A DNA stretch of 6,880 bases from an uncultured Clostridia bacterium (GTDB lineage Bacteria > Bacillota > Clostridia > Lachnospirales > Anaerotignaceae): the NCBI GenBank assembly GCA_937919015.1, contig CALFPN010000084.1:1-6880 (forward strand), written 5' to 3'. Below the pieces are notes generated by a model. That model did no database searches. It was not told where the DNA came from and saw only the letters and a list, made by a program, of their open reading frames with translations. The translations under genes were made by a program, and so were the position numbers. Below are positions 1 to 5,274 of the stretch, piece after piece (positions within the stretch are counted from its first letter, which is position 1; the number at the start of each line of letters is the position of its first letter).

Positions 1-1552
1 CCTGCAGAGAATCAATATCTGCATCCACACGCTGCACCTTCAGCTTGATATCCTGATTTTTATATTCCAGGAAGGAAACGAAGGGCTTATCCACGGGCGT
101 ATCCAGAATGGCCGCTTCCAGACCCTGTTCTTGGAACAGACGGATATACTGGGCCTGCTGGTTCACATCATTTGCAAAATAGATGACATTTTCATGTTTT
201 TCCTTATTCTTTTCCAGATATTCGGAAACGGTTTCGTAAACGCCGTCTGTTGTTTTCAAAAGCAGGGTGTCTTTTACTTTATCGTACAGTTTTTCTTCCC
301 GCATACAGCCGTATTTGATGAAGATATTGATATCATCCCAGAAGCCTTCAAAGGCAGGTCTGTCATTTTTGAAGAGCTGATTCAGCTTGTCCGCTACTTT
401 CTTTGTGATGTAGGCGTTCATCTTTTCTACATAGCCGTCATTCTGCAGGGCACTTCTGGAAACGTTCAGAGGCATATCCGGGCAGTCCAGCACGCCTTTC
501 AAGAGCAGAAGGAATTCTGGAACGACTTCTTTTACGTTATCTGCGATATATACCTGATTGCAGTACAGTTTTACTTCGCCGTCGCGCATATCAAACTGGT
601 CTGTCAGTTTGGGGAAGTAGAGGATGCCTTTCAGGCGGAAGGGATAGTCCATGTTCAGGTGGATCCAAAACAGCGGATCGTTCATATCCTCAAATACTTT
701 ATGATAGAAGGCTTTATAATCTTCGTCTGTACATGCGGAGGGATTTTTCTGCCACAGCGGGTTGGTATCGTTCATGGGAACGGCTTCTTCCTCTGTTTTT
801 TCTTCGCTTTCAGAACTTTCTTCTGCATCATGTTCCTTCTGCATCATTTCCATGGCTTCTTCCATGGAAACATGTGTTGCTGCTTTTTTTGCAGCGGCTT
901 TTTCTTCATCTGTTTCTTCTTTCAGAACATCTACGAAGATGGGTACGGGCATGAAGGAGCAGTATTTCATCATGGCTGCATACAGGGTTGCTTCGTTCAG
1001 GAATTCTTCTCCGTCTGCGCCAATGTGCAGCGTGATGGTCGTACCTCTGGTTTCTCTTGTGCCGGCTTCCATTTCGTAATCAATGCCGCCTTCGCAGATC
1101 CATTTTGCGGCTTCTGCGCCATCCTGATAGGAAAGGGTATCGATTTCCACTTTGTCCGCTACCATGAAAGCGGAGTAGAAGCCCAGACCGAAATGACCGA
1201 TGATCTCATTTTCGCCTTCGCCTTTTTCCTGAAATTTCGCCAGAAAATCTGTGGCACCGGAAAATGCGATCTGGTTGATATATTTTTTGATTTCATCGGC
1301 AGTCATACCGATACCGTTATCCATGATCTGCAGTGTTTTGTTATCCTGATCCAGAACCACATGGATCTCATATTTTTCGTCTGCGGGGATGTTTGCTTCG
1401 CCCATCATGTTCAGCTTCTGCAGTTTTGTTACTGCATCACAGGCGTTGGATACCAGTTCACGAATAAAGATATCTTTATCTGTGTAGAGCCATTTTTTGA
1501 TGATAGGTAAGAAATTTTCACTATTGATCGAAAGGTTGCCTTTTTCCTGCAT
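1..1552 (-). CDS. htpG: Molecular chaperone HtpG (bacterial Hsp90), 3' end cut by window edge
   Basis: Cytosolic ATP-dependent dimeric chaperone of the Hsp90 family. Reading the minus strand from ATG at 1552 gives 517 codons open to the left edge. Seen: the N-terminal GHKL ATPase fold with IRELVSNACDA (residues 30-40; E32 and N36 match the catalytic Glu and Mg-binding Asn), DNGIGM (78-83, adenine-binding Asp), a GHFGLGFYSAF lid/glycine motif, and RGTTITLHI at the end of the domain. The middle domain carries LNVSRSALQ with Arg366, equivalent to the ATP-contacting middle-domain Arg of E. coli HtpG. The C-terminal dimerisation domain (roughly the last 110-120 residues) lies outside the window. 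Between N and middle domains, about residues 210-260 form a Glu/Lys/Ala-rich charged linker, longer than in E. coli HtpG. The start is fixed by AAGGAGGT eight bases upstream. Preceded by its own promoter and a CIRCE site, so probably heat-inducible through HrcA. Identity is very secure. Confidence 0.97.
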   Translation of the reverse strand, partial: MQEKGNLSINSENFLPIIKKWLYTDKDIFIRELVSNACDAVTKLQKLNMMGEANIPADEKYEIHVVLDQDNKTLQIMDNGIGMTADEIKKYINQIAFSGATDFLAKFQEKGEGENEIIGHFGLGFYSAFMVADKVEIDTLSYQDGAEAAKWICEGGIDYEMEAGTRETRGTTITLHIGADGEEFLNEATLYAAMMKYCSFMPVPIFVDVLKEETDEEKAAAKKAATHVSMEEAMEMMQKEHDAEESSESEEKTEEEAVPMNDTNPLWQKNPSACTDEDYKAFYHKVFEDMNDPLFWIHLNMDYPFRLKGILYFPKLTDQFDMRDGEVKLYCNQVYIADNVKEVVPEFLLLLKGVLDCPDMPLNVSRSALQNDGYVEKMNAYITKKVADKLNQLFKNDRPAFEGFWDDINIFIKYGCMREEKLYDKVKDTLLLKTTDGVYETVSEYLEKNKEKHENVIYFANDVNQQAQYIRLFQEQGLEAAILDTPVDKPFVSFLEYKNQDIKLKVQRVDADIDSLQ

Positions 1553-1590
1553 ATAGATTTACCTCCTTAGGGTTGATTTTTCAAAGGGAA

Positions 1591-1608
1591 AGCGGCGAAA
1601 TCGCCGCT
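1591..1608 (-). other. Hairpin in the htpG 5' untranslated region
   Basis: A perfect 7-bp GC-rich inverted repeat (AGCGGCG / CGCCGCT) with a 4-base loop. It lies between the inferred htpG transcription start (about 1621) and the ribosome binding site (1562-1569), so the mRNA would begin about 13 bases before the stem. It has no clean T-run on the htpG side, so it is not a convincing terminator. A role in mRNA stability or start-site folding is inference only. Confidence 0.5.
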
Positions 1609-1627
1609 GTTTTGTCTCACAAAATAT

Positions 1628-1655
1628 ATTGTATCACTGCAAAAGGAAAAGTCAA
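1628..1655 (-). promoter_or_regulatory. Sigma-A promoter of htpG
   Basis: On the minus strand TTGACT (1655-1650) is followed after 16 bases by TACAAT (1633-1628). This places the start of transcription near 1621 and gives a 5'UTR of about 70 bases. The -35 and -10 boxes each differ from consensus at one base. It is the only strong promoter pair between araC and htpG, and no alternative pair was found upstream of or overlapping the CIRCE site. Confidence 0.8.
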
Positions 1656-1662
1656 GAAAAAA

Positions 1663-1689
1663 TTAGCACTCGACCCATGCAAGTGCTAA
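1663..1689 (-). promoter_or_regulatory. CIRCE operator (HrcA binding site), possible araC terminator
   Basis: TTAGCACTC, nine bases, AAGTGCTAA on the plus strand. This matches the CIRCE consensus TTAGCACTC-N9-GAGTGCTAA at 17 of 18 arm positions with the exact 9-base spacer. CIRCE is the operator of the heat-shock repressor HrcA, normally found at dnaK and groE operons. Here it sits seven bases upstream of the htpG -35 box and ten bases after the araC stop. Read on the minus strand, the arms are followed directly by TTTTTT, so the same sequence could fold as a weak intrinsic terminator for araC (8-bp AT-rich stem, 11-base loop). The HrcA role is strong by motif; the terminator role is inference. 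Confidence 0.9.
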
Positions 1690-1699
1690 CAAAATAATT

Positions 1700-2551
1700 T
1701 TATTCATAGGTTTCTTCCGCCGGCGCGCCTTTTCTTCCTGTAGGTGTTGTGCCGAAATGCTTGGCATAGGCTCTGGTAAAGGAAGAATAGCTGCGGAAGC
1801 CGGACTGAAAACAACTATCCGTAGCAGAGACCCCCTGACGGATGAGATCACGGGCATGAAGCAAACGGCGTTCCTGCAGATAATCATGAATGGAACGGCC
1901 TGTTTCCTGTTTGAACAGGCGCATCATGTGGAATTTACTGATAAAGAATTCCTCTGCCAGAAGATCGATGGAAAGATCCTCTGTCAGGTGGGCATCGATA
2001 TAGCGCAGAATATCCAGAATACGGCTGTCCGTGGGGGTGATGGGGGTAGAGAAGGTGGTTTTGGGGTCGCGGATGCTGCGGGCAATTTCAATGAGCAGAC
2101 GCAATAAAAGGCCATTGCTTAAAATCACTCTGCCATAATCGTCCCTCGCCAGCTCCTGCTCCAGGGCATCGGAGATGGCCCAGAGGGCATCGGGGTCGTT
2201 CAAATGCAGGACATGGCCCTGTTCTCCGCTGAAGATCTCTTCCAGCTGACAATCGGGCACAGACTGTTGCCGTAAAAAATCGGGGGAAATATAGATGATG
2301 ACCCGCTCATAAAGCAGACCATGCTCAAATTCAGGACGATGGACACGATGGCTGCCGATGAGGACAATATCTCCGGTTTCCAGAGAATACCGCTGTCCAT
2401 CTACCGTATAGCCGCCGCTGCCGGAACGCAGCATCAGCAGTTTGCAGAATTCGTGGTAGTGGTAGTCCACATTCGTTCCTTCTTTATCTTTCAAATGAAA
2501 TAATCGGAAATCATCCAATAGATATCCTCGTTTTTCGTATCCGTTTTCCAT
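1700..2551 (-). CDS. AraC-family transcriptional regulator with N-terminal cupin
   Basis: DNA-binding regulator of 283 residues, the usual length for this family. Seen: an N-terminal AraC-type cupin (about 25-95) with the metal/ligand-type motif DYHYHEF (29-35), followed by a strand-turn pattern ending LETGDIVLIGSHRVHRPEF (57-75). The C-terminal pair of helix-turn-helix motifs has the first helix set SIDLLAEEFFISKFHMMRLF (194-213) and the second around VSATDSCFQSGFRSYSSFTR (241-260), closing with KHFGTTPTGRK where the family has FK..G.TP..YR. The ligand cannot be told from sequence; such proteins usually sense a small metabolite, often a sugar. The ATG at 2551 has AGAGGAG just upstream. It is divergent from the aspartokinase gene and co-directional with htpG, which has its own promoter. 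The stop lies ten bases before CIRCE. A direct repeat in its own promoter suggests autoregulation. Confidence 0.93.
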   Translation of the reverse strand: MENGYEKRGYLLDDFRLFHLKDKEGTNVDYHYHEFCKLLMLRSGSGGYTVDGQRYSLETGDIVLIGSHRVHRPEFEHGLLYERVIIYISPDFLRQQSVPDCQLEEIFSGEQGHVLHLNDPDALWAISDALEQELARDDYGRVILSNGLLLRLLIEIARSIRDPKTTFSTPITPTDSRILDILRYIDAHLTEDLSIDLLAEEFFISKFHMMRLFKQETGRSIHDYLQERRLLHARDLIRQGVSATDSCFQSGFRSYSSFTRAYAKHFGTTPTGRKGAPAEETYE

Positions 2552-2572
2552 GGCTTCTCCTCTTTGATAGCA

Positions 2573-2614
2573 TTATTTGCAATAATCATAGCATAAATCG
2601 CATTTTATTTGCAA
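2573..2614. repeat. Direct repeat TTATTTGCAA x2, candidate regulator operator
   Basis: Two exact copies of TTATTTGCAA at 2573-2582 and 2605-2614, 32 bases start to start, about three helical turns. The first copy is embedded in a 15-base perfect palindrome ATTATT-TGC-AATAAT (2572-2586). One copy covers the araC -35 box and the other lies at about its transcription start. AraC-type proteins commonly bind direct repeats on one DNA face, so this is a candidate site for the adjacent regulator. That assignment is inference. Confidence 0.5.
2585..2614 (-). promoter_or_regulatory. Promoter of the araC-family gene
   Basis: Minus strand: TTGCAA (2614-2609), 18-base spacer, TATGAT (2590-2585). The -10 box is preceded by TGC, giving an extended -10 element. 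The inferred start is near 2578, about 27 bases before the ATG. Both boxes overlap or adjoin the direct-repeat operator. Confidence 0.6.
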
Positions 2615-2631
2615 GTCATGCTGAATATAAT
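2604..2631 (+). promoter_or_regulatory. Putative promoter of the aspartokinase gene
   Basis: A perfect TATAAT at 2626-2631 lies 50 bases before the translation start. The -35 region is poor: TTTATT at 2604-2609 is the best match, with a 16-base spacer. A consensus -10 with a weak -35 overlapped by the TTATTTGCAA repeat (2605-2614) would fit an activator-dependent promoter, but this is inference. No lysine riboswitch fits in the short leader. Confidence 0.5.
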
Positions 2632-2681
2632 AAGAAAAGAAAATGAAATCGAAGGTCTGTTTGGATAAAGGAGTGTTGACC

Positions 2682-3422
2682 ATGTTGATCGTAAAAAAAT
2701 TCGGCGGTACATCGGTTGCAAATAAAGAACGTATTTTCAATGTAGCAAAAAGATGTCTGGATGACTACAACAAAGGTAACGATGTTGTTGTTGTACTGTC
2801 TGCCATGGGCAAACATACAGATGAACTGATTGCCCAGGCAAAGGCGATCAATCCCAATCCTTCCGAAAGAGAAATGGATATGCTCCTGTCCATCGGGGAA
2901 CAGATGTCTGTTGCATTTATGGCAATGGCATTGGAAGCCATGGGGATTCCTGCCGTTTCCCTGAATGCGTTTCAGGCAAAGATCCACACAACGAATGTAC
3001 ATGGCAACGCAAAGATCACAAATATTGAAACAGACCGTATCATGGATGAACTGAAACAGAGAAAAATCGTCATTGTAACAGGGTTTCAGGGCATTACAGA
3101 AAATAACGACATCACAACACTGGGCAGAGGCGGCTCTGACACCACAGCAGTAGCTCTGGCAGCGGCCCTCAATGCAGATGCCTGCGAAATTTATACAGAT
3201 GTGGACGGTGTTTATACCGCAGACCCCCGCAAAGTACCTACTGCAAGAAAACTGGCGGAAATCTCCTATGATGATATGCTGCAGATGGCATTGAACGGGG
3301 CAGAAGTGCTGCACAGCCGTTGCGTGGAACTGGCAAAAAAATGTAATATCCCTCTGGTGGTGCGTTCCAGTATGAATCATACGGAAGGGACGCTTGTCAG
3401 AGGGATGGTAGCAGTGGCATAA
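2682..3422 (+). CDS. lysC: Aspartokinase, catalytic domain only (no ACT domains)
   Basis: Phosphorylates L-aspartate to aspartyl-phosphate with ATP, the first step toward lysine/diaminopimelate, threonine and methionine. The product is 246 residues. Seen: KFGGTS (6-11, nucleotide and aspartate binding), SAMGKHTDEL (40-49), GEQMS (72-76), GFQG (134-137), TTLGRGGSDTTAV (145-157) and IYTDVDGVYTADPR (170-183), together the complete amino-acid-kinase fold. Full-length bacterial LysC has about 400 residues because two ACT domains follow this fold and mediate feedback inhibition. Here the frame ends with EGTLVRGMVAVA and a stop, then a strong terminator, so the ACT half is absent and not displaced by an obvious frameshift. 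The start is ATG 2682, with AAAGGAG eight bases upstream and MLIVKKFGGTS matching the family N-terminus; an in-frame ATG at 2643 has no ribosome site and lies almost at the inferred transcript start. Enzyme class is secure. The symbol is by function; the paralogue is not determinable. Confidence 0.93.
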   Translation: MLIVKKFGGTSVANKERIFNVAKRCLDDYNKGNDVVVVLSAMGKHTDELIAQAKAINPNPSEREMDMLLSIGEQMSVAFMAMALEAMGIPAVSLNAFQAKIHTTNVHGNAKITNIETDRIMDELKQRKIVIVTGFQGITENNDITTLGRGGSDTTAVALAAALNADACEIYTDVDGVYTADPRKVPTARKLAEISYDDMLQMALNGAEVLHSRCVELAKKCNIPLVVRSSMNHTEGTLVRGMVAVA

Positions 3423-3432
3423 GAAGAAAATG

Positions 3433-3459
3433 GGATCAGAGAAATCTGATCCTTTTTTT
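3433..3459 (+). terminator. Intrinsic terminator after aspartokinase
   Basis: Perfect 8-bp stem GGATCAGA / TCTGATCC closed by a GAAA tetraloop and followed by seven Ts, ten bases after the aspartokinase stop. It marks the true end of the gene. Confidence 0.95.
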
Positions 3460-3475
3460 GTAAAGAAATCTGTAT

Positions 3476-3504
3476 TTGGAACAAAAGATTGGATATGATA
3501 CAAT
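3476..3504 (+). promoter_or_regulatory. Promoter of the rhodanese lipoprotein gene
   Basis: TTGGAA (3476-3481), exactly 17 bases, TACAAT (3499-3504), with TGA just before the -10 box (extended -10). The inferred start is near 3511, about 30 bases before the ATG. It lies after the aspartokinase terminator, so this gene is its own unit. Confidence 0.8.
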
Positions 3505-3541
3505 ATAGAAAAAGGATAAGAAACAGAAAAGAGGAAAAGAT

Positions 3542-3934
3542 ATGAAAAAATGGATTTTCATGATTCTGGTGCTGCTTTTGACAGGCTGCGGAGCAGCAAC
3601 GGAGGAAGGAGCTTCTATGGGTTATCAGCAGATAGGGGCGGAAGAAGCGAAACAGATGATGGAAGAGGAAAAGGGAGAGTTCGTCCTTTTGGATGTGAGA
3701 GAACAGGAGGAATATGACGAGGGGCATATCCCCGGGGCAGTGCTGCTTCCGGTAGGCATGATCGATGAGGACACGGCCGCAGGCGTGATCCCGGAAAAGG
3801 ATACGGTGGTTCTGGTGTATTGCCGCAGCGGAAACCGCAGCAAAACAGCTTCACTGGCTTTAGCCGAACTGGGGTATACCCATGTATATGAATTTGGGGG
3901 CATCAAGGATTGGCCCTATGAAACGGAAGAATGA
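3542..3934 (+). CDS. Rhodanese-like lipoprotein
   Basis: Small exported protein of 130 residues with a single rhodanese domain. Seen: a lipoprotein signal peptide MKKW...LVLLLTGC with lipobox LTGC and the lipidated Cys at 16, a short Ala/Glu linker, then the rhodanese fold from about residue 28: LLDVREQEEYDEGHIPGAV (49-67) and the active-site loop CRSGNRS (94-100) with catalytic Cys94. It closes with EFGGIKDWPYETE, close to the family GG...W motif. The domain has the usual single-domain size of about 100 residues. Family knowledge: such domains transfer sulfane sulfur through the Cys. The surface location (outer face of the membrane in a Gram-positive cell) is inferred from the lipobox. The physiological substrate is unknown. 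GAGG lies seven bases before the ATG. Flanked by its own promoter and a terminator, so monocistronic. Confidence 0.92.
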   Translation: MKKWIFMILVLLLTGCGAATEEGASMGYQQIGAEEAKQMMEEEKGEFVLLDVREQEEYDEGHIPGAVLLPVGMIDEDTAAGVIPEKDTVVLVYCRSGNRSKTASLALAELGYTHVYEFGGIKDWPYETEE

Positions 3935-3943
3935 TGCAAACAG

Positions 3944-3979
3944 AAAACGCTCTGTCCCAACAAGGACAGAGCGTTTTTT
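3944..3979. terminator. Bidirectional terminator between convergent genes
   Basis: A 14-bp perfect stem AAAACGCTCTGTCC / GGACAGAGCGTTTT with the 6-base loop CAACAA. Six Ts end the plus-strand side and an A-tract gives the matching T-run on the minus strand. It lies nine bases after the rhodanese stop and eight bases beyond the stop of the minus-strand membrane protein gene, serving both. Confidence 0.95.
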
Positions 3980-3987
3980 ATTTGCAG

Positions 3988-4632
3988 TTATGAATTTGCT
4001 TTTTCCAGAAAAGGGATAGATACTTTTCGGTTAAAGAAATCGATCAGAGGGCCCATGGAAGAGGCTGCCAGAAGGGTTCCTACGCTGACAAAAGCCAGAA
4101 TAGCGGAAATTTTTCCGTGGCCAAGGAGAAATAATGTAATCCCCAGAACCACGCAGACCACATCGGTAGCGATACGGATATACTTAAACTTACCCAGCTT
4201 CCAATTGTTTGCCATGATCAGTGCAACGGCATCGTAAGTGGACACACCAAGATCGGCGGTCATATAAATAGAAGAACCGAAACAAAGGGCCACAAATCCG
4301 AAGACAAGGCTGGTGATGCGGATGGCAAGGGAGGCATCCGGAAATACAGTCAGCAGGGCTTGATGGGTGAATTCTACCACATAGCCCAGAAGGAACAGAT
4401 TGATAAAAGTGGCGATGCCGATATAGTGTCTGTCAAAAATCAGGGCGAAAAGCAAAAGTACGGCATTTACGATTACATATAATGTGCCGAAAGAAATAGG
4501 AATCATTTGGTTGATGCCGCACATGAAGGTCTGAAAAGGGTCAACGCCAAGGGCGGCCAGTTTAAAAAAGCCGACACTGACAGCACCAATCATTACACCA
4601 CAGATGGACATCAGGATTTTTCTTGATTTCAT
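3988..4632 (-). CDS. YczE/YitT-type multi-pass membrane protein
   Basis: Predicted integral membrane protein of 214 residues with about five or six hydrophobic segments (approx. 5-27, 48-66, 70-92, 104-125, 153-170, 176-196). It shows an internal repeat: LGVDPFQTFMCGI (28-40) in the first half is echoed by LGVSTYDAVALIM (128-140) in the second, each followed by a basic/aromatic turn and another membrane helix. This two-fold pattern is typical of the YczE/YyaS/YitT group of Bacillota membrane proteins, whose substrate is generally unknown; no function is assigned here. The start is ATG 4632, with AAGGAG nine bases upstream. The frame also opens at 4701, but that ATG lies within the promoter -35 box and has no ribosome site. 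It has its own promoter downstream of the DUF5721-like gene and converges with the rhodanese gene. Confidence 0.8.
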   Translation of the reverse strand: MKSRKILMSICGVMIGAVSVGFFKLAALGVDPFQTFMCGINQMIPISFGTLYVIVNAVLLLFALIFDRHYIGIATFINLFLLGYVVEFTHQALLTVFPDASLAIRITSLVFGFVALCFGSSIYMTADLGVSTYDAVALIMANNWKLGKFKYIRIATDVVCVVLGITLFLLGHGKISAILAFVSVGTLLAASSMGPLIDFFNRKVSIPFLEKANS

Positions 4633-4673
4633 AAATATGCGCTCCTTGTCTTTTGTGAAAAATTGTCCATACA

Positions 4674-4701
4674 AGCATACCAAAAAATATGGAAAAGTCA
4701 A
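4674..4701 (-). promoter_or_regulatory. Promoter of the YczE-like gene
   Basis: Minus strand: TTGACT (4701-4696), 16-base spacer, TATGCT (4679-4674). The inferred start near 4667 gives a leader of about 35 bases before ATG 4632. The -35 box and spacer length are the same as in the htpG promoter; the -10 box is weaker. Confidence 0.65.
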
Positions 4702-4714
4702 GAGGAGATCATAT

Positions 4715-4733
4715 AAAAAAGCGCATTTTGTGC
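4715..4733 (-). terminator. Weak terminator candidate after the DUF5721-like gene
   Basis: Just after the stop the minus strand reads GCACAAAATGCGC followed by six Ts. The stem is only four pairs with one A-C mismatch, so it would be weak. Position and T-run favour a terminator, the stem does not. Transcription may continue into the YczE-like gene. Confidence 0.25.
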
Positions 4734-4734
4734 A

Positions 4735-5205
4735 TTAGTCTTTTTGGAGCTGGATACCGATGCCGTTCTTTTTGAAAAACTTCAGAACATATTCTTCCCA
4801 CAGCTTTTCACTGCTTTTATCCAGAGAAAAACTTGTCTGAGAGATGGCGGTGGTGCAAAGCACGGTATTGTCTTTGAAAAGAATATTCAGAAATGCGGCG
4901 GAAGTATTGGGCAGGTGTTCGATTTTTTCATCGGGCAGGGAAAAAACGATTTTAATGCTCTTGGGCAGTTTATTTCCCTTGATGGCCTGAAAAACAAAGG
5001 GACGCATTTCTTCCCAGAGAACATAGCGGGAAAGCCCCTGTTCCAGTTCCTCTGTGCCGTAAAAATCCAGATTGCGCTTGCCTTCCATGATGAAAGAGGC
5101 GAAGGTGGAGAGTTCCCCCTGACGGAAATGGAAGGTGTCAAAGGTGTCCCCCTTCAGAAGCAGGTTCATAAAAGTTTTTGTGTCGTTGACGGTGAAAGCA
5201 AGCAT
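4735..5205 (-). CDS. DUF5721-like conserved protein of unknown function
   Basis: Soluble-looking protein of 156 residues with no signal peptide or membrane segment. From memory of the family, MLAFTVNDTKTFMNLLLKGDTFDTFHF at the N-terminus (first 20 residues most diagnostic), the FYGTEELEQ segment, the central WEEMRPFVFQAIKGNKLPKSI-like stretch and the TAISQTSFSLDKS segment near the C-terminus resemble DUF5721 proteins of Clostridia, which are about this long. No function is known to me and none is proposed. The start is ATG 5205, with GGAGG eight bases upstream and the family-like N-terminus. The frame stays open to an ATG at 5274 that directly follows the SEDS stop and would add 23 basic residues, but that start has no ribosome site. 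The GGAGG is buried in a long hairpin unless transcription starts at the local promoter (5237-5265). Confidence 0.7.
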   Translation of the reverse strand: MLAFTVNDTKTFMNLLLKGDTFDTFHFRQGELSTFASFIMEGKRNLDFYGTEELEQGLSRYVLWEEMRPFVFQAIKGNKLPKSIKIVFSLPDEKIEHLPNTSAAFLNILFKDNTVLCTTAISQTSFSLDKSSEKLWEEYVLKFFKKNGIGIQLQKD

Positions 5206-5262
5206 AAAAAAATCCTCCAAAAATGTAAGTCTTTTTATTTTACATTTTTTCGGAGGATTTTT
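5206..5262 (-). terminator. Long hairpin: SEDS-operon terminator containing the next gene's ribosome site
   Basis: Outer arms AAAAATCCTCC (5208-5218) and GGAGGATTTTT (5252-5262) pair over 11 bp. Inner arms AAAAATGTAA (5219-5228) and TTACATTTTT (5240-5249) pair over 10 bp. There is a 2-base bulge (5250-5251) and an 11-base loop. On the minus strand the structure begins 12 bases after the SEDS stop and ends in seven Ts (5212-5206), as an intrinsic terminator would. The GGAGG Shine-Dalgarno of the DUF5721-like gene (5218-5214) is in the 3' arm, and its ATG directly follows the T-run. Confidence 0.75.
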
Positions 5263-5265
5263 CAA
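5237..5265 (-). promoter_or_regulatory. Promoter of the DUF5721-like gene, inside the hairpin
   Basis: Minus strand: TTGAAA (5265-5260), 17-base spacer, TAAAAT (5242-5237). The inferred start is near 5230, in the hairpin loop region. Transcripts begun here would lack the 5' arm of the hairpin and so leave GGAGG free. The boxes are AT-rich in an AT-rich segment, so chance matches are possible. Confidence 0.55.
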
Positions 5266-5274
5266 TCGGTTCAT

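Noticed and set aside
131..1510. 459-codon open frame on the plus strand
   Set aside because: It is the antisense shadow of htpG; its product is very rich in Phe and Cys, has no ribosome site and no family features, while the minus strand gives an unbroken Hsp90.
2643..2681. Upstream ATG of the aspartokinase frame (13 extra residues)
   Set aside because: No ribosome site, almost at the inferred transcript start, and the family N-terminus begins at ATG 2682, which has AAAGGAG correctly spaced.
2552..2681. Lysine riboswitch (L-box) upstream of lysC
   Set aside because: The leader after the inferred start is only about 44 bases and has no suitable helices; the element needs well over 150 bases.
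2616..3503. 295-codon open frame on the minus strand
   Set aside because: Antisense of the aspartokinase gene, His/Cys-rich low-likelihood protein, no recognisable domain, and it runs across the aspartokinase terminator and promoter.
3978..3987. Third copy of the TTATTTGCAA repeat (TTATTTGCAG)
   Set aside because: One mismatch, AT-rich, at the end of a terminator between convergent genes; most likely chance.
4633..4701. Upstream ATG for the YczE-like frame
   Set aside because: It falls in the -35 box of the gene's own promoter; ATG 4632 has AAGGAG and a typical membrane-protein N-terminus.
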